From a virus, in IMG/VR virus record IMGVR_UViG_3300008516_000274, positions 1 through 38,219 of that record: a DNA stretch of 38,219 nucleotides. The stretch is one strand, 5' to 3'. Below, piece after piece: positions 22,239 to 30,050 of this stretch (position 1 is its first letter; every line of letters begins with the position of its first letter). A model generated the notes under the pieces. It made no database searches, was not told the DNA's origin, and saw only the letters and a list, made by a program, of their open reading frames with translations. Made by a program: the position numbers and the translations under genes.

Positions 22239-23645
22239 TTATGGTGGTAAAACGTTCCTCCTATTTTCTAAATAAAGTATGCTGTTGTCAAAAATTTTAG
22301 GAGTAACAGCATCATCTGTCGTTGTCAAATCTGACTTCCATTGAATAAATCTCCCGTTGTCAGTTATGTCATCTCCATTAGCCAAAGCAGAACTCCACTC
22401 TCCCCATTCAATTCCGTCGTTACTTGTTCTTACTTTAAATGTAGTAGTTGTCCCAGTCGGCAAATTTATATTGAAAAATATTTTGTCCCAGTCTTTGTTA
22501 GGATAACCGCTGTCATAAGTATTGCTGGTGTATGTTCCAGACAGTTCATATACATCTTCTCCATTCCATTCTCTGCCAGCTCCGCCATTCCATCTTTCTG
22601 CAACTTCCGAACTGTTTAATTCTTTATCGTATATTATTACTTCATCTATATTTCCTATAAAATATTCAATTGCACTATTTCTACCGGCAATACAACAAGT
22701 ATGGGTATTTGACATTGTTGCGCTTAAACTATTGTATTCAATAGTTAATGTTTTATCTACACCGTCAACATAAATATGCACACCCAACGCAGATGAACTT
22801 CCATCATAGGTGGCGATAACGTGATGCCAACTATTATCAGCATAATTTATTGGGACGTCAGTTGCTATTAAATTAGTCCAGACAGCGTTAGCCAAAAATA
22901 ATCTAATATATCCATTATTGCGAACAACTAATCCCCAACCACGATAAGGAGCAGTATCGCCCATTCTTGAAATTATAGTTTGGTTACTTGAAACATTGGT
23001 TTTAAACCACGCTTCAATAGAAAAAGTTTTATTTCTTTCAAAATTAGCAATGTCCCCACAATCTACATATTCACTAACACCATCAAATAATAAACAATTA
23101 TTTAATTTACCAACTACCCAATTATCATCTAACATATTACTTGTCGTTCCATTTCTTAAATTTCCAGAACTATCTGCCACATTTGTTCCTTCTGTTTCAT
23201 TCAAATGCCAACAAGCATAGCAACTTATGCCGGTTCCAAATAAACTAACTCCTCCGCCTTCGTCAGAAATAGTTTGTGTTTTATCGTGAGTTCCTTTGTT
23301 AAAATCTGCTTCTGTCGTCCATCTGACTTCTGTTGTCTCTATTGGATAAGTTTTAAGAGCCTTCTCTATTATTTCAACATTATTGATTCCGTCTGTGATT
23401 TTAATAGATTGTAAATCATTGCAATCAACATCACTCTCGCCAGTCACAGTCTGGTCCTCAATATTTTTCTCGCTGTCATAAGTGAAGCTGTAAAAGACAT
23501 ACTTCCTTACCGCATTCTCTTCACAATTTTCGCACAGATAACTATACTTGCACCCTTCGTGATTGGTGTATTCAAGTTTTATACTGCCTACTATATAACC
23601 TTCTTGTTGCTTTATTACATTAAGTTTTTCTTGAACTGTTGTCAT
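22239..23645 (-). CDS. LamG/concanavalin-like virion protein (468 aa)
   Basis: Residues about 140-340 form a LamG-type domain: YACWHLNETEGTNVADSSG, YVDCGDIANFERNKTFSIE, the WHHVIATYDGSSS signature, GNIDEVIIYDKELNSSEV. The N-terminal region has Cys pairs (CKYSYLCENCEENA), and the C-terminal part (about 355-450, including IFFNINLPTGTTTTFKVRT) is a second beta domain. Such domains bind glycans or proteins. Unusually it lies within the head module rather than the tail region, implying a head-displayed adhesin. GAGGTTGAT precedes the start. Confidence 0.75.
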   Translation of the reverse strand: MTTVQEKLNVIKQQEGYIVGSIKLEYTNHEGCKYSYLCENCEENAVRKYVFYSFTYDSEKNIEDQTVTGESDVDCNDLQSIKITDGINNVEIIEKALKTYPIETTEVRWTTEADFNKGTHDKTQTISDEGGGVSLFGTGISCYACWHLNETEGTNVADSSGNLRNGTTSNMLDDNWVVGKLNNCLLFDGVSEYVDCGDIANFERNKTFSIEAWFKTNVSSNQTIISRMGDTAPYRGWGLVVRNNGYIRLFLANAVWTNLIATDVPINYADNSWHHVIATYDGSSSALGVHIYVDGVDKTLTIEYNSLSATMSNTHTCCIAGRNSAIEYFIGNIDEVIIYDKELNSSEVAERWNGGAGREWNGEDVYELSGTYTSNTYDSGYPNKDWDKIFFNINLPTGTTTTFKVRTSNDGIEWGEWSSALANGDDITDNGRFIQWKSDLTTTDDAVTPKIFDNSILYLENRRNVLPP

Positions 23646-23647
23646 AT

Positions 23648-24109
23648 TTAATCAACCTCGTCATAAGCCACAGCTACAAACAGTTCGTTGGCAGCGGCCA
23701 TATTTATGGTATTAACTACTAAGCTTTCGTTTGTCCCGCCAGTAATGTTTATTGGCATCCAACTTTGAATCGCTTTAGCTTTATCAAAAAAGTTTCTCCA
23801 AACTAAGACTCCGGCATCATTGACGAAAGTGAGTCTCGCACAACAGGCATTCGTGGCGGAGCTATCGATTAGTATTCCATGAATTTTTAATCTCTTTCCA
23901 GCTGTTGGCGTCAAGACATTTTCATTTACTAACTGGCCTATAAATTCTATTACCTTTGTCTTAGGAGGGATTGCATCCACAGGCAATCTGTTTGAATCAC
24001 TTATTTTATTTCCATCGCCGTCTGTTAAAGTTACTCTTCGAGCTTCAGCAACATTCTCATAAGTATACTGCCATTGTTCTTCAACACTTTTCTTATTGTC
24101 ATAAGTCAT
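23648..24109 (-). CDS. Beta-rich virion protein (153 aa)
   Basis: A mostly beta protein (KRLKIHGILIDSSATN, then INMAAANELFVAVAYDEV) with an N-terminal charged helix (SVEEQWQYTYENVAEARRV). It is immediately upstream of the LamG gene and overlaps its own upstream gene by four bases. The pair may form one head-surface structure, which is inference from gene order and similar base usage. No family recognised. Confidence 0.65.
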   Translation of the reverse strand: MTYDNKKSVEEQWQYTYENVAEARRVTLTDGDGNKISDSNRLPVDAIPPKTKVIEFIGQLVNENVLTPTAGKRLKIHGILIDSSATNACCARLTFVNDAGVLVWRNFFDKAKAIQSWMPINITGGTNESLVVNTINMAAANELFVAVAYDEVD

Positions 24110-24528
24110 CTTTCTTTAGCCGGTATCACTGGTTTCTTCTTCCAGGGCTTCTCCTTCCATGGTTTCTCCTGCCATGGTTTGTCTCCACTTTCTTTTTCCT
24201 TTGGTTCTTCCTGCTTAGTTTCGACATCTTCATCCTCGATGCCTTGCTCTTCTTCTAAATTCTTCTCCTCGAGAGGTTCTTCTTCCTGGATTGGGATTAC
24301 ACTATCCTCGATTTCTAAGGCTCGGACAATATTTGTTCTTCCGCTGAAATATCTCTCTATGAACATGATGTTTTCTTCTGCATTCTCCTTCTTTGGAACC
24401 ATTGTCTTGATTATAACTACCCCATCATAAGTGTAAAACTCATAATTAGTTGGGTTCTCCTTTGCGAAGACCGTGTTCTGGTTGAGATACTTCGTATGGA
24501 ACACTTCCCACTCAACTGTGATTATCAT
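24106..24528 (-). CDS. Acidic protein with KPW repeats (140 aa)
   Basis: Residues 1-72 form a small folded domain (EVFHTKYLNQNTVFAKENPTN). Residues about 73-115 are Glu/Asp/Pro-rich and likely unfolded. The C-terminus holds a tandem KPW(Q/K)E repeat (DKPWQEKPWKEKPWKKKPV). Such tails could bind a partner in head assembly, but no function can be named. It overlaps both neighbours by four bases. Confidence 0.65.
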   Translation of the reverse strand: MIITVEWEVFHTKYLNQNTVFAKENPTNYEFYTYDGVVIIKTMVPKKENAEENIMFIERYFSGRTNIVRALEIEDSVIPIQEEEPLEEKNLEEEQGIEDEDVETKQEEPKEKESGDKPWQEKPWKEKPWKKKPVIPAKER

Positions 24529-25199
24529 CTTTTAATGTCTTCCTCCTTGACAAATCTTACAACAGTCCTGCAATTCGGATGGAATGGTGGAGATTGTGCC
24601 CTGACTGTTGTGTTCCTTACCCTCACAATGAAATCCTTATCTAATCCTATTGATTGCTCTTTAGATCCGTACTTCCTATGTTCACCTTTACAAATATCAC
24701 TGGTTACTCCATCAAGAATAACACTAACATATTTCTTTAATTTCAATCCCGTCTGCCTGGCTCCTTCCAGGCTTCCGAAGTTGTTTGCCCTGATCTGCTC
24801 AGTTCTAAGGACTGTCTTTAATCGATTGGCGAACTTCTTATCCTTGAATACGTCCCTTATTCTTTTCTTGAGTTGCTTGACATTCTCTTTGTTAATCATT
24901 CCTCTTGATAGCTCTCCCCTAAGTGATTCTCCGATTGCGTCAGTGTGCTGTTTCATGTTATTGTTGACGTAATCATTCAAGAAATTAACATCCTTATCGC
25001 TGGGAATGAAGTTCATGTTGAACTGTATCTCGGAGCTCTCTATTCCTTTATGGTATTCTCCAGAAATAAAGTTGCTTATCCTTTGGCGGAACGGCTCGAG
25101 ATTGACAACATTAACCAGTTTCTTAACTATCCAATCAATAATATTCTTCTGTTCGATTTCAATTCTAGCTTGATTCGCCATTTCATCATTGCAGTTCAT
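24525..25199 (-). CDS. MuF-like head morphogenesis protein (about 224 aa)
   Basis: The C-terminal half has MuF-domain landmarks: RTEQIRANNFGSLEGARQTG, the Cys/His pair DICKGEHRKYGS and the closing SPPFHPNCRTVVRF. The N-terminal half is helical. It follows and overlaps the portal gene, the normal place of MuF proteins, which enter the head interior and aid head assembly. The start is uncertain: ATG at 25199 (MNCNDEM) or 25181 (MANQARIE). Confidence 0.8.
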   Translation of the reverse strand: MNCNDEMANQARIEIEQKNIIDWIVKKLVNVVNLEPFRQRISNFISGEYHKGIESSEIQFNMNFIPSDKDVNFLNDYVNNNMKQHTDAIGESLRGELSRGMINKENVKQLKKRIRDVFKDKKFANRLKTVLRTEQIRANNFGSLEGARQTGLKLKKYVSVILDGVTSDICKGEHRKYGSKEQSIGLDKDFIVRVRNTTVRAQSPPFHPNCRTVVRFVKEEDIKR

Positions 25200-26727
25200 G
25201 TTCAGGAATCTTGTCAACCAGTTGAAGTAGATTATCTCCTACTTCATCAATATATCCTTCGATCTCCTTCAAAGGACTCTTAGGTTCTTCTGGCTTGGCT
25301 TTCTTTGGTTTCTTAGGCAAAGCCTTCTCCTCTGGTTTCTCTATCTCCTCTTTTTCCTCAGCTTCTTCTGGTGGTGGCATTGGTGATCCTCCGAAAGGAG
25401 ACACTTTCTCCTTAGTCAAATCTCCAAATATGCTAGGCCCTAATTCTTCTTTCCCTTCTTCCAGTTCATCAACATTGATATCCAACTCCTTAGCTGCCAT
25501 AGTTGGGGTCTTTACTCCCATCTTGATCTCTTGCTCTAGTATATCATGCTTCTGCTTGTCTTCATCAGCATCATAGATATCGAAAGTGAATTCTAAAGGA
25601 ATATCAGCATAGTCCGGCAATTCCCTTCCTTTTGCAAAGAACTCAGTCATAAGCTGAGTGTTAATGTGATATTGAAAGACCTTGAGCAAAGGAATCAGCG
25701 CCTTTCTCTTTGAAAGCTTGACTTGGGACTGGTCGGTTGCCTTGTTGACAGACTCAGTGAAACCCATCTCGCTGGCGGTCACTCCGAAGCACATCCACAG
25801 CACTTTAGTGAACCATTGCTGCTGAGCCAGGAGTTCGATGTCCGATGCTTTGTATTGGAATGGTGTGAACTTGATCTCATTATTGTAAATAGGAAATTGA
25901 TAGAAGCGCTTCCTCTTCTGACCGAGCTTGTCAGTGTACTTGAACTGCTGCTCGAAGTTCTCCCTGAACTGCTTGATGTGTTCTGGCTGTGCGCCAATCA
26001 ACTGGATGGCACCCTCTGGCATGTTGTTGTTGGTGAAAAAATCCAGACTGAACTGCACTCCATAAATAAGATTCAAGATGATTTCTGCCAGGATCTCAAC
26101 TCCGCTCCTGCCATAGATACTGTCCCCTCTTGGATTCTGCATGAAATAGATTATCTCTCTTCTTCCGAAAGGAACCGGTAAGGAGCCTGCCGTCCAACCA
26201 TATTGAAAGTAAGCTGCTTGATCCTTGTAAAGTATCGAATAAGTCTTCATCATTTGCTGCTGTGCGATTGATGGAGATCCGCCGAAGCTTATGTTTTGTC
26301 CAGTGAAGGCATCAGACAGTGGCGCAACGAACTCAGCCCTGTCCCCTATGTAGCCGTAGATGTCTGGGTTCTTTAGGAATGTTGATCCGTCCCTGCCGAA
26401 TATGTGCTTCAGCTCGCCCATTCTGTTGAAAACCTTGACCATGACTCCGCTGTCCAACTCCAGGATGTCTGTGATGATCTGCCTCATTATATGCTCGAAG
26501 CTTTCCTCGTTGCCGTTCGGATTCCTAAAGAATTTGGTGACATCATTTATCTTTTCAGAATAATCAACATTGTCCTCGTTGAACTCTTCCTTGACTCTTA
26601 TCTTCCAGCCGACAGCAATCGCTTCATCGCACAGAGTCTTGACAACAGAGAAAATATAAGGGTTCTTGGCTAGCTTCTTCAAGTAGGGAAGATTGACCTT
26701 TCGAGGCATCCCATACGGTGGTTTCAC
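25186..26727 (-). CDS. Portal protein (513 aa)
   Basis: Portal landmarks: NPYIFSVVKTLCDEAIAVGW near the N-terminus, VPFGRREIIYFMQNPRGDS, IYGRSGVEILAEIILNLIYG and the long helix with AQQQWFTKVLWMCFGVTASE, ending in an acidic Pro/Glu/Lys-rich tail. The portal forms the packaging and ejection vertex. The N-terminus is short for the family: only about 17 residues precede the NPYIF motif. GTG at 26727 and ATG at 26709 are possible starts; an in-frame stop lies just upstream and the HNH gene ends 12 bases away. Confidence 0.85.
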   Translation of the reverse strand: MKPPYGMPRKVNLPYLKKLAKNPYIFSVVKTLCDEAIAVGWKIRVKEEFNEDNVDYSEKINDVTKFFRNPNGNEESFEHIMRQIITDILELDSGVMVKVFNRMGELKHIFGRDGSTFLKNPDIYGYIGDRAEFVAPLSDAFTGQNISFGGSPSIAQQQMMKTYSILYKDQAAYFQYGWTAGSLPVPFGRREIIYFMQNPRGDSIYGRSGVEILAEIILNLIYGVQFSLDFFTNNNMPEGAIQLIGAQPEHIKQFRENFEQQFKYTDKLGQKRKRFYQFPIYNNEIKFTPFQYKASDIELLAQQQWFTKVLWMCFGVTASEMGFTESVNKATDQSQVKLSKRKALIPLLKVFQYHINTQLMTEFFAKGRELPDYADIPLEFTFDIYDADEDKQKHDILEQEIKMGVKTPTMAAKELDINVDELEEGKEELGPSIFGDLTKEKVSPFGGSPMPPPEEAEEKEEIEKPEEKALPKKPKKAKPEEPKSPLKEIEGYIDEVGDNLLQLVDKIPEHELQ

Positions 26728-26739
26728 TCCTCAATTAAA

Positions 26740-27405
26740 CTAATGCTTAACTGATATAGAGAAAGTTTGGGATATAGGCCTTGAATATATCGTCATTATC
26801 TGTTTCCCTGGTGATTCTACCAATGGAAATATTTTTAAGTTCTGTTCCTGTCTTTTTGAGATAATTCCAAAATCCGATTTTTCTACCTCCTTCTTTTTAT
26901 GATGGACTTTAAAATGGCAAACATGACACAAAGTAATCAAATTTGAAGTGTCATAAGGATTAAAACATTCCTCTCTTGGAATGATATGATGTGCAACAAT
27001 ATTCTTTTTAGAATCGCATAATTGGCATTCATAATTATCTCTTTTGTAAACTTCATCTCTTACAATTATCCATTCTTGAGTTCTATAAAATTTACATCTT
27101 TCTGGTGTTGAGCCATCAATATAAAAAGGATTCAACTCAGGATATTCTTTAAAAACTTTTGATCGCCATTTTCCTCTGCATTCATTGGAACAACAAATTC
27201 CTTTTCCTTCCTTGATCTTATATTGTGGAACATAAAATTCTTCATGGCAAATCCGACAAGAACGATACTCTCCAGTCATTCTTTTCTGAGGAGCAGTTCT
27301 ATGCAAAGCTTCTAATCTACAAGAATTTGAACAAAACTTTCTGTTCTGACTTTTATAGCTATCGAACTCAGAACCGCATTCTTCACAAATTATTGATAAT
27401 TGCAT
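26740..27405 (-). CDS. HNH homing-type endonuclease with zinc fingers (221 aa)
   Basis: Start at 27405 (MQLSIICEECG). Two treble-clef-like Cys clusters occupy residues 7-35 (CEECGSEF, CSNSC) and 50-80 (CRICHEEF, CCSNEC). The HNH core follows: C127-x2-C130, HH at 139-140, LITLCHVCHFKVHH with C160, C163 and H168. Free-standing HNH genes act as homing nucleases or in packaging. It sits between the coiled-coil gene and the portal, and seems to be a mobile insert. Its leader carries a hairpin covering the ribosome binding site. Confidence 0.85.
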   Translation of the reverse strand: MQLSIICEECGSEFDSYKSQNRKFCSNSCRLEALHRTAPQKRMTGEYRSCRICHEEFYVPQYKIKEGKGICCSNECRGKWRSKVFKEYPELNPFYIDGSTPERCKFYRTQEWIIVRDEVYKRDNYECQLCDSKKNIVAHHIIPREECFNPYDTSNLITLCHVCHFKVHHKKKEVEKSDFGIISKRQEQNLKIFPLVESPGKQIMTIYSRPISQTFSISVKH

Positions 27406-27416
27406 GAATATGAGTA

Positions 27417-27449
27417 CCCCTGGGCCCAAAGCAGCAAGAGCCGGAGGGG
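27417..27449 (-). promoter_or_regulatory. Hairpin over the HNH ribosome binding site
   Basis: On the minus strand CCCCT/AGGGG and GGCTC/GGGCC can form about 10 bp (27417-27421 with 27445-27449, and 27423-27427 with 27438-27442) around a 10-nt loop. The AGGGG strand is the presumed Shine-Dalgarno for the HNH start at 27405. Folding of this hairpin would block translation. T4-type homing endonuclease genes are known to be restrained by such structures. Confidence 0.55.
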
Positions 27450-27531
27450 ATTTGATGTTTGAGGCAAATATCTATCTGGCAACTCCCTTGTGGGGCAAAG
27501 CAGCTAAATATTTAAGTTATTGATTCTCCCC

Positions 27532-27550
27532 AACTTTATAAAACCAACGA
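27532..27550 (-). promoter_or_regulatory. TATA-containing promoter element, copy 2
   Basis: Same 19-bp sequence as at 22056-22074. It overlaps the last codons of the coiled-coil gene and lies about 135 bases before the HNH start, so a transcript would have a leader of roughly 110 nt that contains the hairpin. Confidence 0.55.
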
Positions 27551-28021
27551 TTTCTTCAGAGCATCCCAGTCAGTTTTGATTAATTTGTTCTGCTTCTCCA
27601 GGAACTCTATCTGTTGCTTGATCTGTTTCTTCTTAATAATTTTACCTAGATTGTTATTAAGAGCTACTAATGCTTCATTGAGTTCCCCTTTCTTGTTTCC
27701 TTTTTTAAAATATTTCTCTAAATATTTCTTTGCATCATTCAATATCTTTTCTGGAACAATATCTTCTTTAAGTTCTTTGAGTCTAGCTAACTCATTCTCC
27801 AAGTTACTCAACTGCCCTTCGATTGAATCCTTCTGGTTCTTGATGAAGCTTTTCAGTATGTTTATCTTATCCTTATCGACATATTGGTGTGTCTTCTGCT
27901 TCATGTGTCCGATCCTTATGCTCTTCTTCTCATGGGGTATCGAAAGCTCATTTGTTGTGTCCACCTCAATCATCAATGTTCCGTTCTTCTGCAATTCAAA
28001 CTTTTTCACTTCTTTTAACAT
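27536..28021 (-). CDS. Coiled-coil protein (161 aa)
   Basis: The N-terminus is beta-like (KKFELQKNGTLMIEVDTT), followed by a long Lys/Leu/Glu-rich coiled coil (about 50-160, SNLENELARLKELKED). GGAGG precedes the ATG. Its stop codons overlap the second promoter element. No family recognised; it may be a head-assembly or DNA-associated factor by position. Confidence 0.68.
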   Translation of the reverse strand: MLKEVKKFELQKNGTLMIEVDTTNELSIPHEKKSIRIGHMKQKTHQYVDKDKINILKSFIKNQKDSIEGQLSNLENELARLKELKEDIVPEKILNDAKKYLEKYFKKGNKKGELNEALVALNNNLGKIIKKKQIKQQIEFLEKQNKLIKTDWDALKKSLVL

Positions 28022-28022
28022 T

Positions 28023-28247
28023 TTATTTGCCTCCTTGTTTTTTATTTTTAGGATTCCATATCGGAATCTTTAACCTGATTCTGCATTTGTCACAGTATTC
28101 CCGTTTACCTCCGATCTGTTGAAGAATAAATCTTTTACCACAACTTTTACATTTAATTTGTCTATTGAATATTTTTGCCATACCTTTATGTCCTTGTTTA
28201 TCCACTACCTTAGGGATCTCTTCCATCACATCAAATCTTCTTTTCAT
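28023..28247 (-). CDS. Zinc-ribbon protein with structured leader (74 aa)
   Basis: A ribbon formed by C33-x2-C36 (CKSC) and C52-x2-C55 (CDKC), with a basic N-terminus and C-terminus (WNPKNKKQGGK). The Shine-Dalgarno-like GGGGGCGA lies 6-7 bases before the ATG and is one strand of a predicted helix, so expression may be controlled at translation. It could bind nucleic acid. Confidence 0.72.
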   Translation of the reverse strand: MKRRFDVMEEIPKVVDKQGHKGMAKIFNRQIKCKSCGKRFILQQIGGKREYCDKCRIRLKIPIWNPKNKKQGGK

Positions 28248-28254
28248 TGTATTG

Positions 28255-28386
28255 TCGCCCCCGTGTCAGGATTTAGACTCGAGTAATTTTTATCGAGGAA
28301 GCAAGGTAATACGCTCCCCCGGACGACTTTCCCGAGTTGGTCAATTCCCTTGTGAGGATGAATAATGCCCTGACAGGATTTGGCGA
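28255..28386 (-). promoter_or_regulatory. Structured leader RNA covering a ribosome binding site
   Basis: About 130 nt between two genes with no ORF. On the minus strand four helices can form: TCGCC/GGCGA (28382-28386 with 28255-28259), TGTCAGG/CCTGACA (28369-28375 with 28264-28270), GGGAGCG/TGCTTCC (28312-28318 with 28297-28303, two G-U pairs) and CTCGA/TCGAG (28293-28297 with 28278-28282; the last two share one base, so one is slightly trimmed). The G-U pairs would be A-C mismatches on the plus strand, favouring minus transcription. The outermost helix contains the ribosome binding site of the next gene. It may be a riboswitch-like or temperature-sensitive leader; it matches no class I recognise. 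Confidence 0.6.
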
Positions 28387-28614
28387 TTATTTATTGAACG
28401 CTTTTCTCTCATGATAGCTCATATCGTCCCACAACAATATCTTACCCATCATCCTTACTCTGAAAGTTTTTAAACATTTCTGGCATTCAAATACTAGTAT
28501 TGTATCGCCTACTTTCTTTACTCTATATCTGCCAACCGTCCTGGGAACCTTTACTTGATGGCCTCCTTTGAATGGAATGCAGTACGGGCATCTTAAATAA
28601 CTTATTTTTGTCAT
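28387..28614 (-). CDS. Zinc-ribbon protein (75 aa)
   Basis: C9-x2-C12 (CPYC) and C44-x2-C47 (CQKC) define one ribbon, flanked by basic strands (HQVKVPRTVGRYRVKK). The ATG overlaps the stop of the large terminase (ATGA), so it is made together with it. It could assist packaging or bind DNA; this is inference from position. Confidence 0.75.
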   Translation of the reverse strand: MTKISYLRCPYCIPFKGGHQVKVPRTVGRYRVKKVGDTILVFECQKCLKTFRVRMMGKILLWDDMSYHERKAFNK

Positions 28615-30050
28615 CTTAAACCGAAATCTAGTATAACCTCATCATCAGTTTTCCATGTGAAGTAACATAAAGCGTCTGCGAAGTCTGGACTCTTGTTCTC
28701 TGGATCAATAACTTTTATCTTAGCTGAACTAGTAAGTTCCCATCTCATCTTCATCAGTTCATTGATAAGCTTCTTTTCCTCAGGAATCTGAATCCTTCCT
28801 CCGTCAAACAATTCTTTTAATCTAAAATATTGCTCTGCTTTCCTATTTGAGAACCTCTTCTTCTTGCTCTCTGATTGACGATCATGTATGCGCTCATTCT
28901 TCTGTGGAAGGAATTTCGAGCCTGAGCTTCCAACTCCTTCTCCGAAGTGACAGGCATTAACTGTAACAGATTCATTCTCTAGGACTTCCTTGACTCTGCT
29001 CACAACTCCGACTCCTACTCCAATTGTATCAATGTTGATCAGATTAGCACCTTTCTCTTTGTACCATTCAACAATCTTCCCGGCGATCTTCATGTTCTCA
29101 GACTTCGGCTCGTAATAGATGTCCACAATCATGAAGCAGTCCTCATACTCATAGCCCCACATTATCACAGTCCAATCCAGTCCCTTATCAGCCACATCGC
29201 AGCTGATTATCTTCCTGCCATCCTTCCAAAGCTTGACATTCTTCTTACAGGCTTCCTGGAGCTTCTGGTAGTTGAATAAACTGTCCTCTGCCTCGTCTGG
29301 GAACTTGGAATCATATAAAACAATAAACTCTAAGGTTGACATTCCCCCGTATTCCTTTGCCTGCTCCATAACGAATCTCTCAGTTGTCCTACCTTCCTTG
29401 ACAGCTTGCCGCCAACCTATCTTAATCACATGCCATTCTGGATCTATGGAATGCTCATAAGCCTGATTATCTTTATTCCAAGGGTTGTAAAGCTCAATCT
29501 GCATTCCATCATCGGGATTGTCTCCAAGCATACGACCGCTTTTGATATAAGCATCTCTATTTATCAGACAGGCTTCATCCCTTACTACAATATCCGCTCC
29601 GAACCCCATAAGTCTGTTTGCGTCTCCCTCTCCAGAGAAGACTCTATACTCTGCTCCAGTTATGAATGTCATTCTCTTTCTGCTTGCTTCCTTAGTTATC
29701 CTTATGTCTCCTTTAGAACTAATCATCGCCTTCTTCAGCAAACTCAGATCACTAAATATAAGCTCAGCTAGGTATTGCCTCAGGATTCCTGCCTGCTCTT
29801 GCTTCGGCCCTAGGAAGGCTATCTTGACCGGAACCCCAAAATCTATAAGCAAGGCAAGTCCCCAAGTCACACATTGGCTCTTTCCGTAACGTGTCATTGC
29901 AGAAACAGATATCTTATTGTATTCTCTAAAAGCTATTTTCCTGACTATGTCTTCCTGGCCTGGAGTGATATCAATACCCCATTTATGCTTGACCAGAAAC
30001 TTTACGTCCTTTTTTCTTATTATCTCCTTTAGGATTTCTTTGTTTTCCAT
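28611..30050 (-). CDS. terL: Terminase large subunit (479 aa)
   Basis: ATPase: a Walker A variant (AMTRYGKSQC, residues 51-60), Walker B (ADIVVRDEA, D158-E159) and a following coupling-type segment (MQIELYNPWNKDNQAYE). Nuclease: D285 in SCDVADKGLDWTVIMWG, D341 in LINIDTIGVG, and a C-terminal acidic site in PDFADALCYF. Together these power DNA packaging and cut the concatemer. It overlaps the small subunit by 68 bases; no clear Shine-Dalgarno is visible at its ATG. Confidence 0.92.
   Translation of the reverse strand: MENKEILKEIIRKKDVKFLVKHKWGIDITPGQEDIVRKIAFREYNKISVSAMTRYGKSQCVTWGLALLIDFGVPVKIAFLGPKQEQAGILRQYLAELIFSDLSLLKKAMISSKGDIRITKEASRKRMTFITGAEYRVFSGEGDANRLMGFGADIVVRDEACLINRDAYIKSGRMLGDNPDDGMQIELYNPWNKDNQAYEHSIDPEWHVIKIGWRQAVKEGRTTERFVMEQAKEYGGMSTLEFIVLYDSKFPDEAEDSLFNYQKLQEACKKNVKLWKDGRKIISCDVADKGLDWTVIMWGYEYEDCFMIVDIYYEPKSENMKIAGKIVEWYKEKGANLINIDTIGVGVGVVSRVKEVLENESVTVNACHFGEGVGSSGSKFLPQKNERIHDRQSESKKKRFSNRKAEQYFRLKELFDGGRIQIPEEKKLINELMKMRWELTSSAKIKVIDPENKSPDFADALCYFTWKTDDEVILDFGLR

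Noticed and set aside
27410-27527. Plus-strand 37-codon ORF in the HNH leader (starts MSTPGPKAAR)
   Set aside because: It would be the only plus-strand gene, overlaps the HNH start, and the same bases are better explained by leader structure on the minus strand.
28255-28386. Group I intron, RNase P RNA or tRNA-like molecule in this leader
   Set aside because: I could not find the conserved core elements of group I introns, the RNase P core, or a T-arm; the adjacent genes are uninterrupted. A GGGAAAGTC stretch resembles part of RNase P but the rest does not.
29990-30020. Frameshift between terminase small and large subunits at an A-rich tract
   Set aside because: The A-run is not in the register needed to pass from the small-subunit frame to the large-subunit frame, and the large subunit has its own ATG.
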